Source: Clostridia bacterium
Lineage (GTDB): Bacteria > Bacillota > Clostridia > Oscillospirales > Acutalibacteraceae
DNA: 11,254 bases
Direction: 5' to 3'
NCBI GenBank assembly: GCA_900768035.1
Contig: CAAGBH010000008.1
Coordinates: forward strand, 1 to 11,254
The position numbers and the translations under genes were made by a program. This document shows positions 1 through 6,462 of this stretch, piece after piece. Within the stretch, counting starts at the first letter, position 1. The number at the start of each line of letters is the position of its first letter. Under the pieces are notes generated by a model. The model had not been told where the DNA came from. It worked only from the letters and a program-made list of their open reading frames with translations, and searched no databases.

Positions 1-19
1 ACGTGTGCTCTTCCGATCT
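1..19. other. Illumina TruSeq adapter remnant (artefact)
   Basis: The first 19 bases, acgtgtgctcttccgatct, are identical to the 3' end of the Illumina TruSeq read-2 adapter. They are not part of the genome. Genomic sequence starts at about position 20, and any reading frame carried through this stretch is false. This also means the left edge is a true contig end, not a cut inside a longer assembly. Confidence 0.95.
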
Positions 20-141
20 GGACTGCAAACAGTATCAGGCAAATAGGCCTTAATACCCTGTTGTTTTAAAAGAACACCGAGTTTTTCAACAACATCTGCC
101 GAACCACGTTTATCCAAATTAGGTAAAACTGCAACAACCAT
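20..141 (-). CDS. nadK: NAD kinase, N-terminal fragment (partial)
   Basis: This is the first 40 codons of a gene that runs off the contig end. The ATG at 141-139 opens MVVAVLPNLDKRGS, followed by a helix-like stretch (ADVVEKLGVLLKQQG) and KAYLPDT. This is the usual start of clostridial NAD kinases, which phosphorylate NAD+ to NADP+ in the cytoplasm. The catalytic GGDGT motif would lie beyond the edge, so the call rests on the N-terminus and on the neighbourhood: nadK commonly follows tlyA in Clostridia, often with argR and recN after it. A strong ribosome binding site, AAGGAG at 156-151, lies inside the end of tlyA, nine bases before the ATG, and the gap between the genes is only 6 nt. The frame appears to continue into positions 1-19, but those codons come from adapter sequence. 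Confidence 0.78.
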
Positions 142-147
142 TTATTA

Positions 148-954
148 TCACTCCTTTAATGTATTATAAGAATTTTCAACAACCTCTAATGCCGAAACAT
201 CACATAAATTTTGAGGGTTATCGCTTTTTTCTATATGGCATAAATATTCAATATTCCCCTCAGGACCTTTAACGGGAGAGAAATCAAGCCCCAAGAGTGA
301 AAAATTATTTTCGCTAATTAAACCGATTATTTTTTCAATAACCGCAATATGAACATTTTTATCTCTGACAACACCCTTTTTGCCAACATTTTCCTTACCC
401 GCCTCAAACTGAGGTTTAATAAGACAAACAGCCTGACCTCCCGCTTTTAAAAGAGTTCTCATAACCGGCAAAATGAGTGAAAGAGAAATAAAAGAAACAT
501 CAACCGATGCAAAATCAAGCAAGTCGGGTACTTGTTCGCTTGTTACATAACGGAAATTTGTGCGTTCAAGGTTTACAACACGCTCGTCTGTGCGGAGTTT
601 CCAGGCAAGTTGACCGTAACCAACATCAATAGCATAAACCTTTTTAGCGCCGTTTTGGAGCATACAGTCGGTAAAACCGCCTGTAGAAGCACCAATATCA
701 GCGCAAATGGCATCTTTAAGCGAAAAATCAAAAACATTAACAGCCTTTTCAAGTTTGAGTCCGCCACGGCTTACATATTTAAGGGTTTCACCACGAACTT
801 CAATAATATCATCATCTTTAACGGTATTACCCGCTTTATCCGATTTTTGATTATTTACAAAAACTATCCCCGCCATAATTAAGGCTTTTGCTTTTTCACG
901 GCTTTCAGTAAAACCACGCTCAACCAAAGCCACATCTAATCTTGTTTTTGACAT
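148..954 (-). CDS. tlyA: TlyA-family rRNA 2'-O-methyltransferase (haemolysin A family)
   Basis: A protein of 268 residues, full length for the family. Residues 3-62 form an S4 RNA-binding domain (TRLDVALVERGF...VFVNNQKSDKAG). Residues 60-240 form an FtsJ-like SAM-dependent methyltransferase with SAM motif DIGASTGGFTD at 86-96. The family's K-D-K-E tetrad can be placed at K67 (SRGGLKLEKA), D152 (SVDVSF), K180 (LIKPQFE) and E236 (GNIEY). In characterised members, notably mycobacterial TlyA, the enzyme methylates 2'-hydroxyls of cytidines in 16S and 23S rRNA, which affects capreomycin sensitivity. Many Firmicute homologues are annotated only as haemolysin A or RNA methyltransferase, so the exact target here is inferred. 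The start is set by AAGGAG at 966-961, six bases before the ATG. The gene overlaps the end of dxs by 19 nt, suggesting translational coupling. Confidence 0.93.
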   Translation of the reverse strand: MSKTRLDVALVERGFTESREKAKALIMAGIVFVNNQKSDKAGNTVKDDDIIEVRGETLKYVSRGGLKLEKAVNVFDFSLKDAICADIGASTGGFTDCMLQNGAKKVYAIDVGYGQLAWKLRTDERVVNLERTNFRYVTSEQVPDLLDFASVDVSFISLSLILPVMRTLLKAGGQAVCLIKPQFEAGKENVGKKGVVRDKNVHIAVIEKIIGLISENNFSLLGLDFSPVKGPEGNIEYLCHIEKSDNPQNLCDVSALEVVENSYNTLKE

Positions 955-2759
955 TCCATACTCCTTAACATACTTTGCATATCCAAACCGTTTGACTTAA
1001 GCGCTGAATCAATACTTGCGGGGGCAACAAATTTATTTTCAACCGCATGAATATTTAATTTCGCATTTTTAAGTCTATGCGACAAGTGTTCACCGATACC
1101 TCCGCTTTTTAAGGTTTCTTCAAAAATATGAACATTTGAATATTTATCAATGATTTCAATGATTTCATCGCTTATCGGATAGATTTTATTTAATTTAAGA
1201 ATGTTTATATCTTCGTTTTGCTGTTTTGCTTTGTAAGCCACAGAAAACAGTCTGCCGTAAGTGATAATCAAATTATCGCTGTCACCTTTTAAAAACGTAT
1301 AATCATTCTTAAAATCAAAACTCTCTGTTTTTTCTTCTGTACCCCTCGGATAGCGAATTGCAGTAATATTTTTACTATCGGCAGAATTTTTTATACGGTA
1401 TTTAAGTTCCTCATAATCCGACGGTGAGAAAATTTCAACATTTGGAATTGAAGAAAGATATGACACATCAAAAAGTCCCTGATGGGTTTCACCGTCTTCA
1501 CCAACAATACCCGCTCTGTCCACCAAGAAACAAACAGGTAGATTCTCGATAGCGCAGTCGTGGATAATCTGGTCATATCCCCTTTGCAAGAACGAAGAAT
1601 AAACCGCAAAAAAAGGCTTCATACCGCCTTTTCTAAGACCGGCGCAAAAAGTAACGGCGTGTTGTTCAGCAATACCAACATCGAAAAATCTGTTTTTATA
1701 TTTGCTTGCAAACTCGCTAAGCCCAGTTCCCGAAGTCATTGCGGCAGTTATAGCGCATATTTTATCATCGCTTTCTGCCATCTCACAAAGCGTACTGCCT
1801 GCAATATCAGAAAAGGTTATCTTCCCGCCCGAATTTGCGCCCTCAACAACATCAAACGGAGATACGCCGTGATAATTATTAGGACTGCTTTCAGCAAAAG
1901 AATATCCCTTGCCTTTTGTAGTTATTACGTGAATCAAAGACGGTCTGTTATAACTTTGGGCAATCTTAAACAGATTTTCCATAGCGGCAACATTGTGTCC
2001 GTCAACAGGTCCTAAATAGTTGAAACCTAAAGAAGAAAATACATTGTTTTTATAAATTATACTTTTTAAAGTTTCTTTTAAACGATAGATAATATTATTT
2101 ATTGCCTTACCAAAAGGCACATTAAACAAAAACTTGCTAAATGCAAATTTAAAATGATGGTAACGGGGTTTGTTACGCATTTTTGTAAGACTTCTTGCCA
2201 ATGCGCCTACATTTTTAGAAATTGACATTTTATTATCATTAAGCACAACAATAAAATTATTTCTACGAGAACCCGCATTATTAAGCGCCTCATAAGCCAT
2301 ACCGCCCGTCAGCGCACCGTCACCTATAACGGCAATAGCCGTGCCCGACTCACCGCTAAGACGCTTTGCACGGTAAATACCGTAAGCGGCAGAAATTGAA
2401 TTACTGCTATGCCCTGTTATAAACGGGTCGTGTTCGCTTTCGCTTGGTCTCATAAAGCCCGATATTCCATTTTCACTTCTTAAAGTAGAAAAATCATTAA
2501 ATCTACCCGTCAATAACTTATGGGTGTAACACTGATGCCCAACATCAAATATAATTGCATCTTGTGGTGAATTAAATGTTCTATGCAAAGCAACTGTTAA
2601 TTCTACCGCCCCTAAATTTGACGCCAAATGCCCGCCGTTTTTAGAAACCGTATCAATAATACAATCTCTGATTTCACCACATAGTTCTTTTATTTGATTT
2701 TCATTCAAAGTTTTAATATCCTGCGGTGACAGAATATTATTTAAAATCTTATATTCCAA
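936..2759 (-). CDS. dxs: 1-deoxy-D-xylulose-5-phosphate synthase
   Basis: The enzyme condenses pyruvate and glyceraldehyde-3-phosphate to DXP with thiamine diphosphate. This is the entry step of the MEP isoprenoid pathway and also feeds thiamine and pyridoxal synthesis. It has 607 residues, slightly short of the usual 620-640. The catalytic H44 is in GGHLASNLG. The thiamine-binding motif runs from GDGALTGG (146-153) to N175 in VLNDN. E365 is in GIAEQHAV and H426 in GEDGETHQGLFD. These correspond to H49, E370 and H431 of the E. coli enzyme. The C-terminal transketolase domain covers about 480-600. The start codon is TTG at 2759-2757: AAAGGA lies about nine bases upstream, and the ATG between them is followed at once by a stop codon. 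It sits 13 nt after ispA, so two successive isoprenoid enzymes are neighbours. Confidence 0.97.
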   Translation of the reverse strand: MEYKILNNILSPQDIKTLNENQIKELCGEIRDCIIDTVSKNGGHLASNLGAVELTVALHRTFNSPQDAIIFDVGHQCYTHKLLTGRFNDFSTLRSENGISGFMRPSESEHDPFITGHSSNSISAAYGIYRAKRLSGESGTAIAVIGDGALTGGMAYEALNNAGSRRNNFIVVLNDNKMSISKNVGALARSLTKMRNKPRYHHFKFAFSKFLFNVPFGKAINNIIYRLKETLKSIIYKNNVFSSLGFNYLGPVDGHNVAAMENLFKIAQSYNRPSLIHVITTKGKGYSFAESSPNNYHGVSPFDVVEGANSGGKITFSDIAGSTLCEMAESDDKICAITAAMTSGTGLSEFASKYKNRFFDVGIAEQHAVTFCAGLRKGGMKPFFAVYSSFLQRGYDQIIHDCAIENLPVCFLVDRAGIVGEDGETHQGLFDVSYLSSIPNVEIFSPSDYEELKYRIKNSADSKNITAIRYPRGTEEKTESFDFKNDYTFLKGDSDNLIITYGRLFSVAYKAKQQNEDINILKLNKIYPISDEIIEIIDKYSNVHIFEETLKSGGIGEHLSHRLKNAKLNIHAVENKFVAPASIDSALKSNGLDMQSMLRSMECQKQD

Positions 2760-2772
2760 AATTTACATTCCT

Positions 2773-3651
2773 TTAATATTTGCGGTCTAACAAATATTTC
2801 GTAATTTCTTTCAAGTTATCAGTATCGCCGTCAAGCATTGATAATAGTCCTAACGCTTCATCGGTCATTTCTTTTGCAGTTTTTCGGGCTTTATCCAAGC
2901 CTAAGAGACTTACAAAAGTGGTTTTATCATTCGATTCATCACTGCCGATTGGTTTGCCTAAAACCGCCTCGTCACCTGTGATATCAAGAATATCGTCAAT
3001 AATCTGAAAAGCAAGACCAACATTAAGCGCATAATTTTGCGCTGTTATAATTTCATCGTCGGTAGCACCAGCGATAATAGCGCCGATTTGTGCCGCTGCC
3101 AAGATTAAGCAACCCGTCTTTTTAACATACATTGCTTGAAGTTCTTCTAAAGACGGTTTTTTCTTTTCAAAGGAAAGGTCCATCACCTGACCGCCAATCA
3201 TACCGTGAAGACCCGCCATACTTGCTAAAACCCCGATTGCTTTAACTTTTTTAGCATCGTCGATAGGTGCATTAGCGGCAATTTTGAAACTTTCAGTCAA
3301 TAAGGTGTCGCCCGCTAACAAAGCAATATCTTCGCCGAATTTTATATGGCAAGCAGGGTTTCCTCTGCGCATATCGTCATTATCCATACAGGGCAAATCG
3401 TCGTGGATAAGCGAATATGTGTGTATCATTTCAAGCGCTATTGCAAAATTGATAGCATCTTCTATTTTACCGCCGAATAATTTGCAAAATTCAAGCATAA
3501 TTATCGGTCTTATTCGCTTACCGCCAAGCAAAAGGCTATACCTTGAAGCCTCAATTACTTCAGGATACCAGTCAGTATCCAGCATTGGAAAAAGCCTGTC
3601 AATTTCCTTGTCAATAAGTGTCTTATAATCTTTTAAAAGTTTATCAACCAT
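2773..3651 (-). CDS. ispA: (2E,6E)-farnesyl diphosphate synthase
   Basis: A short-chain trans-prenyl transferase that condenses DMAPP or GPP with IPP. It supplies C15 diphosphate for undecaprenyl lipids and quinones. From the chosen start it has 292 residues. GGKRIRP (43-49) binds IPP. The first Asp-rich motif, DDLPCMD (84-90), has the DDxxxxD form with a two-residue insertion. The second, DDILD (219-223), lies within FQIIDDILDITG. The two-residue insertion after IHTYSLIH is the pattern of bacterial farnesyl (type II) synthases, so C15 is the most likely product. I chose the ATG at 3651, overlapping xseB by 8 nt, because homologues begin about 40 residues before GGKRIRP. An in-frame ATG at 3672 would add MQKVKKI. 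Neither start has a strong ribosome binding site, which fits coupling to xseB translation. Confidence 0.93.
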   Translation of the reverse strand: MVDKLLKDYKTLIDKEIDRLFPMLDTDWYPEVIEASRYSLLLGGKRIRPIIMLEFCKLFGGKIEDAINFAIALEMIHTYSLIHDDLPCMDNDDMRRGNPACHIKFGEDIALLAGDTLLTESFKIAANAPIDDAKKVKAIGVLASMAGLHGMIGGQVMDLSFEKKKPSLEELQAMYVKKTGCLILAAAQIGAIIAGATDDEIITAQNYALNVGLAFQIIDDILDITGDEAVLGKPIGSDESNDKTTFVSLLGLDKARKTAKEMTDEALGLLSMLDGDTDNLKEITKYLLDRKY

Positions 3652-3847
3652 TATCTTCTTCACTTTCTGCATCGGTGAGCGTAATAATTTTTTGCTCTGC
3701 TTTTTCTAAAGTTTTTCGGCAATTATCAGACAGTTTTACGCCTTTCTCAAAAAGTGAGATAGCCTCGTCAAGTGAAACTTCACTGTCTTCCAACTGTTTA
3801 ACTATATTTTCAAGTTCCAATAATGATTTTTCAAAATTATTTTCCAT
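3644..3847 (-). CDS. xseB: Exodeoxyribonuclease VII small subunit
   Basis: A 67-residue protein that forms the small, mostly helical subunit of exonuclease VII, which degrades single-stranded DNA from both ends together with XseA. The conserved core is FEKSLLELENIVKQLEDSEVSLDEAISLFEKG (residues 5-36), followed by LEKAEQKI. The tail (ESEEDNG) is acidic. The ATG at 3847-3845 overlaps the last codons of xseA by 11 nt. A longer frame reaching 3886 adds a Cys-rich start (MNCCVLLKKRVKT) not seen in the family and would lie wholly inside xseA, so I reject it. The ribosome binding site is weak (GAGTGAAG), as expected for a gene translated by coupling to the one before it. Confidence 0.92.
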   Translation of the reverse strand: MENNFEKSLLELENIVKQLEDSEVSLDEAISLFEKGVKLSDNCRKTLEKAEQKIITLTDAESEEDNG

Positions 3848-5048
3848 TGTCTTCACTCTTTTCTTTAACAGTACACAACAATTCACCGTCAGTAACTCTT
3901 AGGGAAATCTCGTCACCTATTTCAGCGCAAGCAACACTGTTTACAACCTTACCGTCAATCTGTGCTACCGAGAATCCCCGTGCTAAAACTTTCAAAGGAC
4001 TTAAAGCATCGAGCGATGCAATTTTTTGCTGCAACTTTGATTTATTCTTATCTAATACGCTCTTATACGCTGAAATCAGTTTTTCACACAAAATATCAAC
4101 CTGTTCAATTCGTCTTTCGATAATACTTTCAATCGGTTTTTTAAGAAAAACATTTGAAGTTAAAATATCAACTTTTGATTTCTGTAAATTATATCTGTTT
4201 TCGAGCAATGATTTTAAAATAGAGTTATAATTTAAAAGTTTCAAAGAAATATCATTTTTATCAGGCACTGCGAGTTCTGCCGCCGCAGACGGTGTCGGCG
4301 CTCTTAAATCTGCAACAAAATCACAGATTGTAAAATCAGTTTCGTGACCTACCGCCGAAATTACAGGAATTGGTGACTCATAAATTTTTCGCGCTAAAAC
4401 TTCACTGTTAAACGCCCACAGGTCTTCAATAGAGCCACCGCCACGACCGATTATGATAGTATCACAGTTTGAAAGCGAATAAACTTTTTGAAGTGCATTA
4501 AGCATTTCAGGAACAGCATTCTCCCCCTGTACCGCAACAGGACACAACATAATCTCACAGAGAGGCCAACGGCGTGTTATGATATTGATGATATCCTGAA
4601 CGGCAGCGCCCGTATCAGAGGTTATAACCGCAATTCTTTTTGGGAATTTCGGTATCGGGCGTTTGTTTTGCTCATCAAAAAGTCCCTCTTTTGAAAGGCG
4701 GTCTTTAATTTGTTCAAATTGTAAAGAAATGTCACCCAAACCGACGGCGTGCATTTCTTCGGCATAAAACTGATACTGACCGTCCTTTTCATAAAGCGAA
4801 ACCTTGCCTCTAAGGACAACCTTTAAACCGTCTTCAATATTAAATTTAACCCTGCTTGCAAACCCACGAAACATAACACAACGGATAGACGCATCATTAT
4901 CCTTTAATGTGAAATACAAATGTCCGCTTGCAAAGTGGTTTTTAAAATTTGAAATCTCACCTGTAACACTTATATCCGAAAGCCTTACATCGCCCTCAAT
5001 AAGAGATTTAACAAACAGGTTGAGTTGTTTAACGGTTATAGTTTGCAT
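3837..5048 (-). CDS. xseA: Exodeoxyribonuclease VII large subunit
   Basis: The catalytic subunit of exonuclease VII, 403 residues from the chosen start. An N-terminal OB fold (about 5-100, with VTGEISNFKNHFASGHLYFTLKD) binds single-stranded DNA. The catalytic core (about 120-300) carries TSDTGAAVQDI (143-153), GRGGGSIEDLWAFN (201-214), VGHETD (233-238) and RAPTPSAAAE (249-258). A coiled region (about 270-345) would bind the small subunit, and PLKVLARGFSV (351-361) is the conserved C-terminal segment. The start is the ATG at 5048, one base after the nusB stop. A TTG at 5066 would add six residues (MKSRFN) inside nusB and is less likely. No clear ribosome binding site precedes either, so initiation probably depends on ribosomes finishing nusB. 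Confidence 0.96.
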   Translation of the reverse strand: MQTITVKQLNLFVKSLIEGDVRLSDISVTGEISNFKNHFASGHLYFTLKDNDASIRCVMFRGFASRVKFNIEDGLKVVLRGKVSLYEKDGQYQFYAEEMHAVGLGDISLQFEQIKDRLSKEGLFDEQNKRPIPKFPKRIAVITSDTGAAVQDIINIITRRWPLCEIMLCPVAVQGENAVPEMLNALQKVYSLSNCDTIIIGRGGGSIEDLWAFNSEVLARKIYESPIPVISAVGHETDFTICDFVADLRAPTPSAAAELAVPDKNDISLKLLNYNSILKSLLENRYNLQKSKVDILTSNVFLKKPIESIIERRIEQVDILCEKLISAYKSVLDKNKSKLQQKIASLDALSPLKVLARGFSVAQIDGKVVNSVACAEIGDEISLRVTDGELLCTVKEKSEDNGK

Positions 5049-5049
5049 A

Positions 5050-5442
5050 TTAAAGCGACTTTTCAACCGTAGACAATATACCGTTTACAAAAGAAGCATC
5101 TTCTTTTGTTGCATATTTCTTGCATAGTTCAACCGCCTCATTAATTGAAACTGAAACAGGAATTTCATCAATGAATTTCATTTCAAAAATTGCAAGTCTT
5201 AAAATACAAAGTGAAGTTTTTGAAATGCGGTTAATCTTCCAACCGATTGCATTTTCCGAGATTATCCCGTCAATTAATTCAACATTATCATAAACACCTG
5301 TGAAAACAGTTTTTATATAATCATCAGGTTTCAAATCACGAACTTCACTTGCTAATTCCAATATTTCCTCAGCGGAATCAGTATTAAATTGCTTTTCGAA
5401 AATTAAAATAAATGCTTCTTCTCTTGCTTGTCTGCGTTTCAT
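5050..5442 (-). CDS. nusB: Transcription antitermination factor NusB
   Basis: A 130-residue all-helical RNA-binding protein that, with NusE (ribosomal protein S10), binds BoxA RNA in antitermination complexes, chiefly on rRNA operons. Family landmarks are MKRRQAREEAFILIFE at the start, KINRISKTSLCILRLAIFEM (69-88), PVSVSINEAVELCKKY (95-110) and ASFVNGIL (116-123). The ATG at 5442-5440 has a good ribosome binding site, GAGGTG, about six bases upstream. An in-frame extension to 5499 would cover the -10 and -35 boxes and is rejected. It is the first gene of the operon continuing through nadK. Its leader is only about 22 nt from the predicted transcription start. Confidence 0.95.
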   Translation of the reverse strand: MKRRQAREEAFILIFEKQFNTDSAEEILELASEVRDLKPDDYIKTVFTGVYDNVELIDGIISENAIGWKINRISKTSLCILRLAIFEMKFIDEIPVSVSINEAVELCKKYATKEDASFVNGILSTVEKSL

Positions 5443-5470
5443 ACTGCACCTCACATAATTCATACAGTAT

Positions 5471-5499
5471 ATTATATTATATTTTATGCATATTTTCAA
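5471..5499 (-). promoter_or_regulatory. Sigma-A-type promoter of the nusB operon
   Basis: The minus strand carries TTGAAA at 5499-5494 and a perfect TATAAT at 5476-5471, separated by exactly 17 bp. Transcription would start near 5464, about 22 nt before the nusB ATG. It is the only strong promoter I see for the seven-gene run from nusB to nadK. Confidence 0.85.
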
Positions 5500-5522
5500 G
5501 AATATTATTGATTTTATGCATA
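5481..5522. repeat. 12-bp direct repeat over the nusB promoter
   Basis: ATTTTATGCATA (plus strand) occurs exactly at 5481-5492 and again at 5511-5522, 30 bp apart, or about three turns of the helix. The first copy fills the promoter spacer and the second lies upstream of the -35 box. Each contains the palindrome TATGCATA. This spacing would suit two protein molecules on one DNA face, but no regulator is known from this window. Chance is possible in AT-rich DNA. Confidence 0.5.
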
Positions 5523-5534
5523 ATTTTTATAATG

Positions 5535-5560
5535 AAAAAGCAAACACCGAAGTGTTTGCT
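5535..5560 (-). terminator. Intrinsic terminator of the ttcA-like gene
   Basis: Read on the minus strand, AGCAAACAC pairs perfectly over 9 bp with GTGTTTGCT around a TTCG tetraloop closed by C-G, the exceptionally stable UUCG fold. A run of T follows (5538-5535). The stop codon of the gene (5561-5559) enters the stem, so the terminator directly abuts the coding region. Confidence 0.88.
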
Positions 5561-6395
5561 AAAACTTTTCCAAAAACGAATGCAATTCACCCGAATCACA
5601 GTCACGCCAACCGGGTAAAGTTGCTAAATTAACATTATGCAAACTTCTGAAAATATTATCGTCTGCATTTTTATTAAAGGTTTTAATATATTTAATCAAT
5701 GCTTTGGTTTCCTTTCGTTTTGAAAGGTCTTCTTTGTCGTTGCTTTTTTCAGTAAACTTGCAAGCGCAACGCAAAAATTTAAGACCGTTATAATTTGCCC
5801 AAGCAATAATATCGTCTTCTTTAACCTTATAAAGCGGTCTTATAAGTTCCATACCCTCAAAGTTCGTGCTGTGAAGTTTTGGAAGCATTGTTTTAATTTC
5901 AGAAGAATAACACATACTCATTAAAACAGTCTCAATAACATCGTCAAAATGATGCCCTAAAGCGATTTTATTGCAACCGAGTTCCTGTGCTTTGCTATAA
6001 AGACAACCTCGGCGCATACGGGCGCACAGATAACAGGGCGAACCGCCCGAGCGCTCGGTCACTTCAAAAATATCGCTCTCAAAAATTGTAACAGGTATGT
6101 TCATAAGTTTTGAATTTTCTTCAATGAGTTTTCGGTTTATTTCATTATAACCAGGGTCCATAACAAGATAAACCAACTCAAAGTTCACATTACTGTGTCT
6201 TTGCAACTGTTGCATACATTTTGCAAGCAACATCGAGTCTTTACCGCCCGAAATGCACACCGCAATTTTATCATTTTCCTTTATCAATTCATACTCTTGA
6301 ACAGAAGCAATAAAATTACTCCAAATACTCTTGCGGTATTTTTTTATAATACTGCGTTCAATTTCAATATGTTTTTCTAATTTTCGCTTTTCCAT
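5559..6395 (-). CDS. TtcA-family tRNA 2-thiocytidine biosynthesis protein (PP-loop ATPase)
   Basis: A 278-residue member of the adenine-nucleotide alpha-hydrolase superfamily. The PP-loop SGGKDS is at 49-54. CYLCARMRRG (121-130) and IALGHHFDDVIETVLMSM (144-161) are the signature of the TtcA/TtuA group, which adenylates a tRNA base and replaces oxygen with sulfur using an Fe-S cluster. In E. coli TtcA the target is cytidine 32. The usual second CxxC is CAC here (C210, C212, in RCACKF). C121, C124 and C210 could still supply three cluster ligands. Function as C32 thiolase is inferred, and other tRNA thiolation is possible. The start is the ATG at 6395, with GGAG seven bases upstream. A frame running up to 6512 crosses a terminator and the transporter's end, so it is rejected. 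It is transcribed alone, from its own promoter to its own terminator. Confidence 0.88.
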   Translation of the reverse strand: MEKRKLEKHIEIERSIIKKYRKSIWSNFIASVQEYELIKENDKIAVCISGGKDSMLLAKCMQQLQRHSNVNFELVYLVMDPGYNEINRKLIEENSKLMNIPVTIFESDIFEVTERSGGSPCYLCARMRRGCLYSKAQELGCNKIALGHHFDDVIETVLMSMCYSSEIKTMLPKLHSTNFEGMELIRPLYKVKEDDIIAWANYNGLKFLRCACKFTEKSNDKEDLSKRKETKALIKYIKTFNKNADDNIFRSLHNVNLATLPGWRDCDSGELHSFLEKF

Positions 6396-6410
6396 TAAAC
6401 TTCTCCAAAT

Positions 6411-6446
6411 AAAAAATCCGTTACAGATATTATACCTGTAACGGAT
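6411..6446 (-). terminator. Intrinsic terminator of the NhaC-type gene
   Basis: A perfect 11-bp inverted repeat, ATCCGTTACAG at 6446-6436 and CTGTAACGGAT at 6426-6416, has a 9-nt loop and is followed on the minus strand by TTTTTATTT. It lies 16 nt after the transporter stop codon. On the plus strand the stem is also followed soon by six T, but nothing is transcribed in that direction here. The same repeat is centred on the -10 box of the next promoter, so it could also be an operator. Confidence 0.82.
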
Positions 6447-6457
6447 ACTTTTTTCAA
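6429..6457 (-). promoter_or_regulatory. Sigma-A-type promoter of the ttcA-like gene, embedded in a terminator hairpin
   Basis: On the minus strand TTGAAA (6457-6452) and a perfect TATAAT (6434-6429) are 17 bp apart. Transcription would start near 6422, giving a leader of about 27 nt before the ATG at 6395. The -10 box is the loop, and the spacer the left arm, of the inverted repeat that ends the upstream transporter gene. Confidence 0.8.
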
Positions 6458-6462
6458 TAAAA

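Noticed and set aside
1560..2015. A 151-codon plus-strand open frame inside dxs, and similar frames opposite tlyA, ispA, xseA and the transporter gene
   Set aside because: These lie wholly opposite well-supported genes, and their translations show no family motifs. They are by-products of codon bias on the other strand.
5443..5499. N-terminal extension of NusB by 19 residues
   Set aside because: It would cover the consensus -10 and -35 boxes, and the family starts at MKRRQAREEA, which has its own ribosome binding site.
5481..5522. Arginine repressor (ARG box) sites at the nusB promoter
   Set aside because: The TGCATAAAAT part resembles half of an ARG box, but no full palindromic box is present, and an argR gene is not visible in the window.
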